Origin: Hyperoodon ampullatus
Lineage: Eukaryota; Chordata; Mammalia; Artiodactyla; Ziphiidae
Direction of reading: 5' to 3'
NCBI GenBank assembly: GCA_949752795.1
Contig: OX457064.1
Span: 38,622,368 to 38,686,367 of the forward strand
Length of the DNA stretch: 64,000 nucleotides
A model generated the notes under the pieces. That model did no database searches, was not told where the DNA came from, and saw nothing but the letters and a program-made list of their open reading frames with translations. Both the position numbers and the translations under genes were made by a program. The stretch's first letter is position 1. Every line of letters begins with the position of its first letter. Below are positions 38,128-52,690 of the stretch, in pieces.

Positions 38128-41100
38128 TGTTCATAATTATCTTGGTCACACCTTTAGATACTCACGGATTTTTAACTGAAGCAATTAAGGACGATTGAAG
38201 AATTTGGTTCCTTTAATGTGTATGCTAGCACTATTATAAAACCAGAAAAAAATTAGCTACCCTGAACTTTGTTGACATGTATTCCAAATTGAACTATGAA
38301 TGTTAAGCACTCACCCAGTATCAGTTATATCTGGTATCACTGCTTCTAGTAATCAAGAATTACTAGAACCAGAGTTATTTTTCTTTCTTTTTTTACATTC
38401 TTTGTTTTGTTCTTTTATCAAATCATTCCAAAAAGAAAAAATAAATCTGATTAAAATGAGAACACATAAAATAGTATAGCAGGAACAGAAAAAAAAAAAG
38501 CAAGATAACAGCAGAGAAAATATAAATTAGAAGGAGAGGTTAACACAAGTTAGAGAGAGGTGAAAATATAACACAAATGTGCAGTCTGTAAGAGCACAAA
38601 TCCTTGATCTAGTTGTGCCCTGACTTTGCTTTAAGCTTCCTGGTGTTCAGAATAAAAAGAGACTCAATTATAGTTTGATAAGGAGAAAACATGCTGTTTT
38701 CCTAGTTCTAATACTAAAAAGTGCATATGGATCTTTGCAAAGGGACTTAAATACAATCTCTACAATAATTGCCATAATATATCTCATAAGACTGCTTTTC
38801 CTACTACCCCTCAACAAAAACTAAGATCAAAACCTTCCCAAATAAACTCGGTGAAACTCTTTCTACATATAGTCAAAATAATGTGGCGAAACTACAGAGT
38901 TTTTTGATGGTCAAGCTTGATCAGAAGAAAAGCTTAGAATATTTTTATAGGTGATATAGAGAAGAGCCCCTACAGTGAGTACTTGAGGTATAAAAATAAC
39001 ATTAAACTCCTCCACATAGTGAAAAGCTGGATTGGAGGAATCTGTGCACATAGGCAGAGAAATGGCAGATTATTTCAGTGTGGATGGGTACGTCATAGGT
39101 ATTCCAAACAATATCTGTAAAATAAGGACTCTGAGCCATAGGAACAATCCAAGAGAAGAACCTGGGATCTTTTACCATAGATCAAATTTTCTCAAAGTAT
39201 TTTCCTTGGCATACTAACATCATGTGATAAGGTCTGAAAATGGTTCCAGTGTCAAATAAGTTTGGGAAATATTGCATACCAGTTCCATCTCTTGGAAAAT
39301 TAGTAGTATTATTACATGGTAGTACTACACAATACTACACAGCACAGTACTACATTAGAGACCTGTAATAAAGGAATCTGATTAACTTTTCTTTGCCTAG
39401 TGTTTCCCAAACGTATTTGATCATCAAATCCACGTTAACATTTGGTGTGACTAATATTCTATAAAACAGACGCTGAAAAATATCTCATAGTTTCTGATGA
39501 CATTGACTCAATGTTCTTAAGATTAAAATCACTTTAAAAAACATCATTGTGAAGAATGTTCTAGGAAACAAAACAGTAGACATTAACTCAAAGCTCTTGC
39601 ACACCCACAGCCAGAATAGGATTCTGGTATATCTACTTTAAACAAGTATTAAATGGACATATGGCTTCCTCAGAACCTCAAAAGGCTAATGAAAATTTAT
39701 ATATTGGATGTTTATAACATGGAAGGTAATCAGAAGTCAAAAATCTTTTCTATACTATAAAATCTGTTTGGTAACTTGATTTTTAAATGAATTTTCAAAT
39801 GCCGTAGGTTTTGAATTCAGGGAAAATATGGGAGTCTGTTTTCTTTGTTTTTTAAGTGAGGTATTCTCATAAATTTTTAAAAGTCCAATTTGCAGCTTAG
39901 GACTTTTCTTTGATACGTACACAAATGTAAGACTATATTTTGTCAATGGCCTTTGTGTAGAGGCACATGTTACTTTTCTGGGAACAGTGAAGTTCTGTCA
40001 AGAGCAAAGAGCCATCTTGCATGTCCTAGTTGATATGAATGTTCAGTGGGAAACAGTTTCATATCTCACTTGAATCAAGCACAGAAACCTCCTAAAAGAT
40101 TGGTCAGTCAAATGACCAGATGATTCTTAAATCTGGTTATATTAATTTACTAGACCAATAAGGGGCATTTTAGGTAGAACAACATTGATTATCTCATATT
40201 CTAGCTTCAATTTCTTCCACTGTAGGAATTCCTCAGCAGTTTTTCCTCAACAGATTCCACACACGTATTCCTGCCCTGCTATCTGAAGATGAACCCACAG
40301 TGTAGCATCTCAACTTCAAGGGAAATTTTAACTGTTTGATGCATGTAGTTAAACCAGTGATTCAATTCCTATTGTATCCTATTGAAGACCAACCTGAAAT
40401 ATCCTTAAAAAAATTTTTGAACTTGGAGGTCAGATGCCTTGAGCACAGTTTTTGATGCTACCAGTTACTGGCTGTACGGTGTTGCATAATCTTCTTGGAG
40501 TCTTCCTTTTCCATAAAAACTCACCTTATTGTAGCATGGTTGTTGGAATTAATTCTGATAATGGTTGTGAAATTTCTGGGTAAATAAAGCACTGACCAGA
40601 TATATGCTGCCCTGCGTTCAGAAAAGAAAAGCTTTCTGACACTTCTGGGTCACTTACTCTCTTTTAATGGTCTTTTCTTAGACCTGTGTGAGACTGTCAA
40701 TGTCTAATGTGTTTTTCCCCATATACAAGAACCTTAGATGCATAGTTGCAAATAGCATCCTCCAAAAGGCTGTATTAACTTTAAAATAAAAACAAACACT
40801 TCAAGCTGTATAACTGACACTGCTTGTGTAATGTCTAACTTACTGTAGTAAAACCATTCTTCTCCTAGGAATCAGGCCAAATTTTTGGGTTATTTGCAAA
40901 GACCAGACACATTTATCAGGACCCTTCTTCAGAAACACATGTGGGCTGTAAGCAATGTATTTCCTGGCTTCTGACATGAGCTAGACATCTGGAAAAGGCA
41001 AAGCTGTAATGAAACTGTGCATTGGCTGTGTTTTTCCACATTTCTTTGCAAAGGCAAGGCAACGCTGGCTCCCGTAAGGCACCATTCTCATCTATAAAGT

Positions 41101-41304
41101 GGAGGTTCTTTTGCAGGCCCAGATGTATCTAAGGGTGGAGTGGAGGGATGGGGACTACTGCCAGACCTTCCTGGTCGTCTCCTGCAGAATGGTCAGGGAG
41201 AGGTACAGAGAACGACTCTTCTATTCTTCTCTAGACATGATTTTAACAGAGGAGTGTTTTTTTTCCCCAAATGCCTCCCTTGCCTTCTTAAAATCGATAA
41301 CCAA
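38128..41304. other. Intergenic DNA with small hAT-like scraps
   Basis: Possible hAT-like fragments at about 39180-39290 and 39395-39500 (AGTGTTTCCCAAACGTATTT). No gene or other repeat recognised. Confidence 0.45.
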
Positions 41305-41818
41305 CGTATTAGTTTCCTATTGGTGGTAATACCTAAATTACCACAAACTTAGTGGCTTAAAACAATGCAAATTAATTCTTACAGTACTGGAAGTCAGAAA
41401 CCCTAAAATCAGGGTGTTGGCAGGGCTGCCTTCCTTCTGAAGGCACTAGGGGAGAATTGGTTTCCTTGCCTTTTCCAGCTTTTAGAGGCTGCCTGCATTC
41501 CTTGGCCTATGGCCCTCCATCTTCAAGGCCAGCAGCAGAGTATGTTCAAATCTCTCTCTCTCTTTTTCTCTTTCTTTCTCTCTCTCTCATCTCTCCTTCT
41601 GTCATCACATCTCCTCCTTTGACTCTGACCCTCCTGTCTTCTTCTTATAAGGCCCCTTGTGATTACATGGGTCCACCAAGGTAATAGAGGATAACCATTC
41701 CATCTCAAGCTCCTTTCCTTAGTAACATCTGTGAAGACCCTCTTGCCATCCAATCTGGGGATTAGAATATGCACATCTTTGGTGGTGGTGGGGGGCATTA
41801 TTTTATATACTGACACCA
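41305..41818 (-). repeat. MLT1-type MaLR LTR
   Basis: Antisense counterpart of the LTR at 24926: GTATTAGTTTCCTATTGGTG at its left, then CACAAACTTAGTGGCTTAAA, a CT-rich run near 41550-41590, and GGGGATTAGAATATGCACAT near its right end. Confidence 0.85.
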
Positions 41819-43850
41819 TGTTGGTTGTTTTGATATCTTTTTAAAATAGTTTCATCATGTGTAAAGTTGGGACAATTATATTCATCTCCTGGAGATACAG
41901 AGTTCATGAGATAGGTTGGCTTCAGCATCACAGCAAAGTGCTTGGGTGGTGGCCATTAGAGGATTTACTTTTTGTAAGTGCTCTCAATTCAGAGGTGCAA
42001 AGTCTAGATTCTGTACCCACTACCGACTATGTTACCTGAACAGGCCACTTTGCCTCTTTCGCCTCAGTTTTTGCATCTTTAAGTGCATCACTTGAGTTTT
42101 CTCATCAGCCTGTGAATAATGACTCAAGTTGCAATATGACTCCACCTATAAAAGAAAGCACTTACAAGCTTCTTACAGTGTCACCTACTTATTTGTAGGA
42201 GTGTTAAGGCAGTGTTTTGCATGTATCCACACATCAGTTCTCCCAAGTGTTCCCACTCTGGGCCCTTTTTACTCAGGTCCAGAAAAGTAAGCAGATAATC
42301 TGTAGGATAGGAAATAGTTGAAGATATGACAACCACAATGGGGAATATTAGAGGGGTCAAAAAGTAAAGAATTTCATGGACAGTGCAAATAATTTCAAGT
42401 TAGCAGTGTCAGAGAGAAGGCTCATGAAAAAATGTCACAGCTCCAGAAAGGCAGACAAGATTGAAACCATTATTCATAGTCATCATCCCTTCATCTTAAG
42501 GCTACTTCTATACTGAGCCAATCTGTCTCCTGTAAATGCTCCCAAGTTTAATTGGCCAACTCTTTCTCCAAAAGCACTCATGGATAGCATGCTTCTCTTC
42601 AACATTTTTTTCTACATCACTGCATTTACTGATTGCATCTTTATGAGGATAATTTATATCCTACCTAAAAAGAATTTGTGGCAGCTGACATGAAAACTTA
42701 AAAGTGGTGACATCTAGAGGGAAGTAACAGATGAAGCAGGAAGAGTAATCAGGCAGAAGCACAAATAAATTTGCCAGAAATAAAGGCAGAGGGAAACTGT
42801 TGCACTAAGTACAAAACTGAATTCTGTGCTTCCTGGCAGAGCAAACAGGTAAATGAAAGAAATCATGCAGCACTTTGACAGAAGAGACAAGTCTTTTTTC
42901 TCAGTCTAAACTCTGACTTAGTTCTGCATCTCATTGGTGTCATTGAAGAAAATAATGGACAGTGGACAGGGCCCTTAAGAGAAGTTTTTACCAAATTAGT
43001 TTGCCTTATAATAATAATGATGGTGGTGATGGTGGTGATGTTTGGCCAGGAAAATCTTTTTCCTGTTGCTCGAGTTTCCATGAGGAAGGATGAGCACTCC
43101 TAGCCTCTTGCCTTATTCCTTAATTCTCCCCATGGTAGAAAGCCTGGGTGGGTGACAGCCACTGTCCACTCTCCTCACATATGTGAAGCACACCTATCAG
43201 TGGCCCGGGCATGAGGAATTTGGTCTCTTTTCCCCTTTTTCTCTCTCTGGAATGGCAAGAGGCAGTGACATGGGAAAGTAGGCTGGCTCTACTCATTGAA
43301 AATATCCCAGAATAGTTTATTCTAAGTTCTAGATTAAGGACTGGGGAATGGAGTGGTCAATCCCCATTTGACTCTTCCAAGTTATAGTTTCTAGTAATGA
43401 TGACATCTTCCCTGTTTACACTTTTTTCTTATTTCTCAATAGCTTCAAAATTCCGGTGGAATAGAGAAGCGATATTTATTTTTTTTTCTTGGTCCTTTCA
43501 GTTGCCCACCAAAATCTGTTTCTTCTTTTTCCACAGAAATATAATTGTTTCTGGGCAGATGGTGGCAGCCAGGTGTGACCATAGGACTAAGTTCATGGGT
43601 ACCAAATGTGGGCAGAAGGAATGTATGCACCTTCTGACTTAAGCTCTCAAAGATCCTTGGCCTGGACAAGTTCCTTTCTTTCCTTTCTCCTGGTAGGAAG
43701 AAGCAGTGGCTGGAGCCTATTGAGGATAGAAGAGCTGCCCCACCAGCCTGGTGGCATTCCGGAGCAGAGCCCACTCATATGAGACAAAAACAACTCATTC
43801 TTTGATCTCTTCATTATTGCAAGTTGGTCTTTAGCTAATACACACTCCAG
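41819..43850. other. No gene seen; one short microsatellite
   Basis: No repeat family recognised. An ATA/GGTGAT microsatellite lies at about 43009-43040. Confidence 0.5.
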
Positions 43851-43854
43851 AAAC

Positions 43855-46800
43855 AATAAGAGCTAACAATTCTTTAACACTTTTTTTGAGTTTTCTGAAA
43901 ATTTTTTTTATTTTATATTGGTGCATAGTTGATTAACAATGCTGTGTTAGTTTCAGGTGTACAGCACAGTGATTCAGTTATACATATACATGTACCTATT
44001 CTTTTTCATATTCTTTTCCCATTTAGGTTATTACAGAATACTGAGCAGAGTTCCCTGTGCTATATAGTAGGTCCTTGTTGGTTATCTATTTTAAATATAG
44101 CGGTGTGTACTTGTCAATCTCAAACTCCCAATCTATCCCTCCCCTGCACCCTTCCTCCCCCGGTAACCATAAGTTCGTTCTCTAAGTCTGTGAGTCTGTT
44201 TCTATTTTGTAAATAAGTTCATGTGTATCATTTTTTTTAGATTCCACATATAAGCAATATCATATATTCATCTTTCACTGCCTGACTTACTTCACTTAGT
44301 ATGATCATCTCCAGGTCCATCCATGTTGCTGCAAATGGCATTATTTCATTCTTTTTAATGGCTGAGTAGTATTCCACTGTATATATGTACCACATCTTCT
44401 TTATCCATTCATTTGTCGATGGACATTTAGGTTGCATCCATGTCTTGGCTATTGTAAACAGTGCTGCAATGAACATTGGGGTGCATGTATCCTTTTGACC
44501 TATGTTTTTCTAGGGATATAAGCCCAGGCGTGGGAATTGCTGGATCATATGGTAAAGCTCTATTTTTAGTTCTTTAAGGAACCTTCACACTGTTCTCCAT
44601 AGTGGCTGTACCAATTTACATTCCCACAAACAGTGTAGGAGGATTCCCATTTCTCCACACCCTCTCCAGCATTTATTGTCTGTAGACTTTTTGATGATGG
44701 CCATTCTGACTGGTGTGAGGTGATATCTCATTTTAGTTTTGATTTGCCTTTCTCTAATAATTAGTGATGTTGAGCATCTTTTCATGTGCCTCTTGGCCAT
44801 CTGTATGCCTTCTTTGGAGAAATGTCTTTTTAGGTCTTCTGCCCATTTTTTGATTGGGTTGTTTGTTTTTTGATACTGAGCTGCATGAGCTGTTTGTAAA
44901 TTTTGGAGACTAATCCCTTGTTGATCGCATCATTAGCAGATATTTTCTCCCATTCTGAGGGTTGTCTTTTCATTTTGTCTATGGTTTCCTTTGCTGTGCA
45001 AAAGATTTTGAGTTTAATTAGGTCCCATTTGTTTATTTTTGTTTTTATTGCCTTTACTTTAGGAGATGGCTCAGAAAAGATACTGCTGTGACTCACGTCA
45101 AAGAGTGCTCTGCCTATGTTTTCCTCTAAGAGTTTTATATTATCCAGTCATACATTTAGGTCTTTAATCCATTTTGAGTTTGTTTTTGTGTGTGATGTTA
45201 AAAAATGTTCTCATCTCATTTTTTACATGTAGCTAACCAGTTTTTCCAGCACCATTTATTGAAGAGACTGTCTTTCCTCCATTGTGTAGTCTTGCCTCCT
45301 CTGTTGTACATTAATTGACAATAGGTGCATGGGTTTATTTCTGGGCTTTCTATCCTGGTCCATTGATGTATATTTCTGTTTTTGTGCCAGTACCATACTG
45401 TTTTGGTGACTTTAGTATAGTCTAAAGTATAGTATAGTCTGAAGTTAGGGAGTCTGATTCCTGGCTCTGTTTTTCTTTCTCAAGTTTGCTTTGGCTATTC
45501 AGGGACTTTTGTGTTCCCATACACATTTTAAGATTTTTTGTTCTAGTTCTGAGAAAAATGCCATTGGTAATTTGATAGGGATTGCACTGACTCTGTAGAT
45601 TGCATTGGGTAATATAGTCATTTTGACAATTTGATTCTTCCTATCCAAGGATATGGTATATTTTTCCAACTGTTTGTGTCATCTTCAGTTTCTTTCATCA
45701 GCATCTTATAGTTTTTGGAGTACAGGTCTTTTGTCTCCTTAGGTAGGTTTATTCCTAGATATTTTATTCTTTTTGATGCTATGGTAAATGGGGTTGTTTC
45801 TTTAATTTCTCTTTCTGACCTTTCATTGTTAGTGTATAGAAGTGCAATGTATTTCTGTGTGTTAATTTTGTGTCCTGCAACTTTACTGAATTCATTGATG
45901 AGCTCTAGTAGTTTTCTGATAGCATCTTTAGGATTTTCTGTGTATAGTATCATGTCATCTGCAAACAGTGATAGTTTTACTTCTTCTTTTCTAATTTGGA
46001 TTCCTTTTATTTCTTTTTCTTCTCTGATTGACATGGCTAGGACTTCCAAAACTATGATGAATAAAAGTGGCAAGAGTGGAGCTCCTTGTCTTTCTCCTCA
46101 TCTTAAAGGAAATGCTTCCAGCTTTTCACCATTGAGTATGACGTTTGTCATATATGGCCTTTATTATGTTGAGGTATGTTCCCTCTGTGCCCACTTTCTG
46201 GAGAGTTTTTATCATAAATGGGTGTCAAATTTTGCCAAAGTCAAAAGCTTTTTCTGCATCTATTGAGATGATCATATGGTTTTTATTCTTCAATTTGTTA
46301 GTGTGGTGTATCACATTGATTGATTTGTGGATATTGGAAAATCCTTGCATACCTGGGATAAATTCCACTTGATCATGGTGTATGATCCTTTTAATGTATT
46401 GTTGGATTTGGATTACTAGTATTTTATTGAGGATTTTTGCATCTATATTCATCAGTGATATTGGTCACTAATTTCCTTTCTTGTGGTATCGTTGTCTGGT
46501 TTTGGTATCAGGGTAATGGTGGCCTCATAGAATGAGTTTGGGAGAATTCCTTCCTCTGCAATTTTTTGGAAGAGTTTCAGAAGGATAGGTGTTAACTCTT
46601 CTCTAAATGTTTGATAGAATTCGCCTGTGAAGCTCTCTGGTCCTGGAATTTTGTTTGTTGGGAGTTTTAAAATCACAGTTTCAATTTCCGTACTTGTGAC
46701 TGGTTCTCTTTAACACTTATTGTCATGTGCCAGTGTCTGTGCTGAGCACTTTGCATGTATTACGTCATTTGGGTCTCATGAAGATCCTATAAGGTAAAGT

Positions 46801-46915
46801 CATTACATCTTCTTTTTACAAAGGAAGGAATGAAGGCACAAAATGTTAAATGAGCATTTATACTACACATCTAGCAAGGGAGCAGAGTTCAAACCCAGTG
46901 CCCCCTGCCCTGAAT
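43855..46915 (-). repeat. MIR element split by an L1
   Basis: Left part at about 43855-43882 (AATAAGAGCTAACAATTC) and right part at 46719-46915 (TGTGCTGAGCACTTTGCATG) are continuous MIR sequence once the L1 between them is removed. Confidence 0.8.
43883..46706 (-). mobile_element. 5'-truncated L1 with target duplications
   Basis: A 2.8-kb minus-strand L1 from the reverse-transcriptase region to the 3'UTR. Perfect 12-bp direct repeats TCTTTAACACTT (43871-43882 and 46707-46718) flank it. ORF2 pieces read at 46452-46676, 46225-46452, 45618-46073 (with the FADD active-site motif), 44830-45096, 44585-44800 and 44237-44476. Frameshifts and stops separate the pieces, so no active protein is made. 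The 183-codon plus-strand frame at 45715-46266 is only its antisense shadow. Confidence 0.94.
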
Positions 46916-49900
46916 CTTAAACATCATGGTGTCTTTGCCCTTTACAAGGACTTGGAACAGAGACTTAAAGGCAGGGTTTCAGAGCTATTTCCATGGAAAG
47001 TCAGAATAATGTAACTTGAGGATAGAAAATGCTTCAGGTTTGCCCCCCCTCTCAAATAACAATCGTCTGTGTAGTCAAAACAGGAGGCAGTCAACAGAGG
47101 AAGGATGAACATTTTACTTGAAAGGGCAAGCAGAGCCCATCAGGGTAAGTGCTGGAGACCATTCTCCAAGGGTCTCTTGTGTCTCCAAGGGTCTGCACGT
47201 GTTGCAAGCAGAGGCACTGACTGCTTTTGTTCTGAACCATCTTTCCAAGGATGTTTGTATAGTGAACAGTCTTAGAAGATAGTGACAGTGTCTCCCTTCA
47301 GAGTAAAGGGTCAGGCATGTGTACTGCTGTCACGAAAGATTTGGGTTCCCTAAGGTCAGGGTTCCTTTCCTGTAACTGCATGTGGGGATGTTTATCTTGC
47401 CTTGTGGGGAACCAACACAAATGCTGACACTGGTTGCTGCTACTGTTATAAGTTATCAAGTGCCCTTTGACTCTGACCCAGGAATCACATGTCTTTCTGC
47501 AGCTGGTTAACCTATTGGCTTGAATGTAGGGTAGAATCTCAGACCATTCACAATTTACCTTGACAATAAGGTAAATTTTTCTATCCCCTTTTAAGTGCAA
47601 TGAAACACTCAATATTCAAAGGCAGCTGGTCTGGATTTTCTACATGTCAGTTGATTGAACAAGGAAGAAGGGAAATGTCTTCCCAGACAATGGAAATTAA
47701 CATCCTTGAAATAGATATTCATTTAGTCAGAATTCATGTCAACCTAATTCTGAAACACAGAGGTCAGTCTCAGTTCTAAATGTTTATGGCAAAGTCCCCA
47801 AATTAGATTTCAGTACCCTAAAATGTCAACAAATATGTGGTTTAAAATTTTTTGAAGATACAACCTGATGGGGAAATGGAGTTGAGATAAATTTTTAGAC
47901 TTTCCACAAGCATTAGGATATCCAGTTCTGTTGGAAAGGTGGGTGAAAGTATAATTCTGAATAGAAGGAAAACAAAAATTTCATACATAAAGATTAAAAA
48001 TAAAGTTATTTAAATATTTTGATTTCCCTAAGTGGGGAATAAAGCCAACTTCTTGTGTTGAGGAAAGAACACTGTACCAGAACTCAAGATAGGTGAGATC
48101 ATTTTATCAACTAATTGTGAGACTTCCACAGGATAGTATCTGGACCTTGTTTTTTCTTCAAGCATAAAACAGGGGGTATGAAATACATCTCAAAGCTCAC
48201 ATCTAGCATGGAAGTTAATGGAATGATAGACTCTCTGAAATAGAAGGAAACAGTAGTGAATTATTTTCTCAGCATAAATTCTAAGTGGTGTTTCTAGAGA
48301 GAGGGAGATCATTACATTTCAAATCAGCCTATTTCATCTCCAGACATCTTTCAATAATAGAGTCTTCTTTATATTGAGGTAAAATGTGTTAACTTGTAAC
48401 TTTTATCGTTGATCCTGGATTAACTTCTGGACCATAAGTGACAAGAATAATCTCTTCCCCCTCACCCTTGCTAGCATATTAGTTACTTGAAGTAGGTCAT
48501 CACATCAGAGATCACTCTTTTCTAATCTATTAATCCCTGATCCCTATAAATTCTTCTATATATGGGTTTGTGTTCCTTCCTAATTCTGGTTGGTCTTAAA
48601 TTGTAAGCTGTTTCATGCAGGCCTGTGTACTTTAGACAGCAAAACAGAGTTCTGTCCATTGCTCTTCCTGAAAAAGTTTGCTAGAGGTGGAAGAACTGGT
48701 ATCAGAAACTGATCTCCAGGGGCTGTGGATCCTGTCCAAGATGGTGGCAGTGGGGTTGGAGATGGGGAAAGGAAGCCAGGGCTGGTTCTGCCTCCTGCAG
48801 TTTTAAAAGTCTAAGCTCATCAGCACAGGAAAGCTGAAGGGGCAGACTTAAGTTCCATCCAAGCACATGGTGATATCCTAAAGGTCCCATACCACGAGAG
48901 AAGGGCAGTTCACCTAATAAACGTGATTTTACTTGTCAGTTGGGAGCCAGAGGATCAACTGGGATCACATAAGGAACAGTGTAGCCTGGGCAGGCCTCCC
49001 TAGTCTAATACTTAAATTGTAAGACTATCCTGGTGGTTTTCGTATCATATCATCAGAGTAGCTTGTTAAAAACAAGATTCTCGGGCCTACAAATTGGATT
49101 CAGTGAGCATGGGGTGTCCACAAATCTAATTTTCAATAGCTCTCTCCATAGATAGAGATGCAGATGGCCCATGGACACTCAGTAAAATACACTGTTTCTA
49201 GTTCTTCTGACATCAGAGACACCAAATCCTGAGGACCCCACCATAGGTCCCACCATGATGGAGTAAAATAGAGAACTATTCAGGTGGATGCTTTAAGGTC
49301 AACCTAGAATGGCCCCCTGTAGGCCTGGATGGCTAAATGTTTGTTGAATGAATGAATGACTCCCTGCTCCTCCTCTGTAACCACTCCCAAATCCTTGTTT
49401 GTTGAAACCATTTTTGTTTTCAATTTTGAAACTTCTCTCAGTCCCTACAACCAGTCTCTCCCTACACGTTCCTGTCAGACCTTCGGTAGAAGCTTTTTTT
49501 CTTCCCATTTTGTCTTTTCTTACTGCAAGTTGGCAGATCGTTCTTGCTGAGTTCCTAACTATAGTTTCAAGCTAAAGTGTCTTAGATTATAAGTACAGAA
49601 GCAAAGAATTCCATTGTCCAGTGGGACTGACTACTGTGGTAATAGAGAGGGCCAGCTGTGAGGATTGGGTTTGAGCTCCTAGAAGATGGAAATGGAGGTG
49701 TTAACAAAAATGTTAGGAGAATCCCTAGACTCAGGAGGGAAAATGAGTCATTCAGTTTCGTTCAAAGACAGTTTTAGGTGCTGGTAGGATATTTAAAAGA
49801 AAACTATACTATATTACATATTGTACAAAATACACCACTGGAAATCTGGGCCAGGAACTCAGAAAAGAGATCTAGGTTACATATTGAGTTATACACAGTG

Positions 49901-49980
49901 ATTTACTTAGGTGAGATTATAAAGAGAGAGAGGTATGGGGGAGGGTAGGAAAAAGGACACAGAATGAACCTTAAAAAAAA
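46916..49980. other. No gene supported
   Basis: Intergenic DNA. A weak MER5-like scrap lies at about 49020-49130 and a perfect 10-bp inverted repeat at 47552-47577. An A run ends the block at about 49972-49989. Confidence 0.45.
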
Positions 49981-51635
49981 AAAAAAAAAGCCTATCTAGC
50001 AATATAGAAGGAGAGGGACCACGAGTAATCAAATCAGGAAACTAATTAGAGTACAGTGTTACAGAAGCCAAGGTAAGAAAGTATCAAGGAAAGAAGATTC
50101 CTTGACTTAATAGAACATTTGTACATACAAATTGGTAGTAGTTAAATTCACACTGAAGATTTAAGAAATAAGAGGTCAGTAATGAAGAAAGCAAACCGTA
50201 GCAAGCTGCTCTATTCAGATGTAAAACAATAAAAATGAATGAGTGAATGGATGCATGGAAGAAGAAAAAAAAATGAAGTAGCAGTTTGATTTATTGTCCT
50301 TAGAAGAAAATGGATGATGCTTGCTGGAGAAACCAACACATTCAGTGACTGAAAATGCAAGAAAAAGGAGTTAAGGAAAATCTGAGAGGATAACTGATAG
50401 CAACATAAAAGTAAAAAAGGAGGAAACTGAAAATTATATCGGACTTTTTTGAGCCAAGTTGGAGATAACGTCACTGGAGAGACTGAGAAGATGAAGATAC
50501 CGTGGGTGGCTGGCAGTGGGGGTGGGATAGATAATAGAATGATGGGTTAACCAAGGCAGAAGTCTATTTATCTCTCATATAAAAGAAGTCACAAGGTACG
50601 CAGACAGGGTTTATTTGGTGGTTCCAAACATGTGGCTCCAAGTCATGAGGGACCCTGGCTCATCCTGTTTTCAATTCACCATCCTAGTTTATGGCTTCTA
50701 TCTTCATGGTTCAAGAGAGCTGCTAGATCTCCATTGATCACACCCATGTGTGCTGGCTAGAAAGGAAAAGGAGAAAAGCAAAAACGGCTCCTTGCAGCTG
50801 CATTAGGTCTCTTTCAGCAGCCTTTTTGGAAGTATCACAAAAGTTTTGCTTTCGTATATTTGGCCAGAACTTTTATCAGCTACACCTATTCACAAAGGAG
50901 GCTGGAAAATATAGTTTTGTTCCCTCATTGTGACCAGAGGAATGTCAGGGTTCTCTTACAAAGAAGGAAGGGAAGATGCTGGTGGTGTGTTCCGTAACTG
51001 TCAGTTTCTGCCACAGACATGGTGAAACATTTGTGATGAGGCCATTATTCCAGGTTTGTCACTTTTTCTAGCAAAACTGGTTATCAGGAAAAGAAATGTT
51101 TTGGCCGGGGCTATGGATTGGAGTGGCAGTTTCCAATAAGGAAGTGAGCAATTCCAGGGTACAAGCAAACATACTGCTGAAACCCTGATACTGAGGTCCA
51201 GGCAGATGGACTGAAAACGAACAATGGGTACTTATGGGGCTAGAGATCACAAGGAATGCAGAGAGCTAGTTTAATAAAGAAGAAAGGAATGGGAACGTGG
51301 ACGAAAGATGGTGTGATGAGAAGAGGAAATTTCAAGTTGGCCAAAATAAGGCAGTTACAAATGCTCAAAGTATGAGATGTGATTATTCTTGGCTGGAATG
51401 GAAAAATAGGTTATTATATTGATGTGTAGTAGTTATGGAAACAAGGCTAGAAGGATCATTGATAAGGATGATATCAGGACTTTAAAGTAGAAAGCAACAC
51501 TGAACTAGAGACTAAAAACCTAGATATTCATGACATCAGAAGTAAACAGAATGAGGAGTAGGGTCAATGTAGAGATTCACCTACAACTGAGGAGAGGTTG
51601 ATTGGAAATCGCAGGGAAATATGAGTCATGGCAGA
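49981..51635. other. Possible degenerate L2 stretches, no gene
   Basis: Purine-rich text around 50400-50560 and 51270-51620 faintly resembles antisense L2, but I cannot assign it firmly. Confidence 0.3.
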
Positions 51636-52690
51636 CATGTATTGAGTACTTGCTATGTGACAAACAAAACGGTGTTTTTAATAGAAAAATGATTTTTAAA
51701 TTAACTATTTAGGAATAATTTTAGATTTACATAAAAGTTGTGAAGATACAGACTTTTCTTTCTTCCCTTCATCCGTTTTCCTCTAAACTTAACCTCTTAC
51801 ATAACCGTGGTACATTGGTAAAGCTAGGAAATGACAGTGGTCATTAACTAAACGTGATTCGGCTTTCTGCAGTTGTTCCACTAATGCCTCTTTTCTGTTG
51901 CAGAATGCAATCCCAGATACCCTGTTGTACTTTGTATTTCGTTGTCATGCCTCCTTAGTCTCCTCTGACCTGTGACGTCTCAACGGCTGTTTTTCTTGAC
52001 CTTAACACTTTAAAGAATACTCCCAGGAATCTTGTGGAATGTCTCTCAATTTGGGTTTCTCTGACATTTTCTGATGATTAGACTAGGGCTATGTGTGTTT
52101 GAGAAAATACCACAGAGCAGAAGTGTGCTGATCATATAGCATCATATCTGTGAGAACACCACGACATAATTGATATCAAACTCGATCTCTTGGTTAAAGT
52201 GGTGCTTGCCAGATTTCTACAATATAAACATTTTTTTTCCCCTTTCTGTACTGTATTCTTTAGAAGCAAGAGGCTGAGTTTAGCCCACACTCAAGGGGAG
52301 GGGTATTGAGCTCCATCTATTGGAAGGCATAGTTACCTATTTTCATGATTTTCCTGTAATGAAGATTTGCCCCTTCTTCCCCATTTATTTATTTGTTCAA
52401 TCATTTATTTATATCAGGATGGACTCATGGATATTTTATTCTTTGGGTTGTAATCCAATGCTATTATTTTTTTGCTCAAATTGTTCCAGTTTTGGCAACT
52501 GGGAACTGTTTTTACATAAATTATTTATTGAATCCTGTGAGGTGCCTATTACTGTTATCCTTATTTTGTAGAAACGGAAGCTCAGGCTCAGAGAGAGTAA
52601 GAAACCTTCCCAATGATTCACATCATGTGTGTGTTGAGGCCAGGAGCCTTCAGAGTCTGTGTGCTTAGCTTTGCTATGCTGCTCTTAGAA
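51636..52690 (-). repeat. MIR element split by an old L1
   Basis: MIR-like pieces at about 51636-51665 (GTATTGAGTACTTGCTATGT) and 52525-52690 (GGCTCAGAGAGAGTAAG) flank antisense L1M-type sequence at about 51690-52510 (CTCTTACATAACCGTGGTAC, AGCCCACACTCAAGGGGAGG). The L1 therefore inserted into the MIR. Confidence 0.65.

Noticed and set aside
45715..46266. 183-codon plus-strand open frame
   Set aside because: It lies antisense to the reverse-transcriptase region of the minus-strand L1; such shadow frames are usual there.
47552..47577. 10-bp perfect inverted repeat
   Set aside because: Too short to be notable in 64 kb of AT-rich DNA; mentioned only within the block description.
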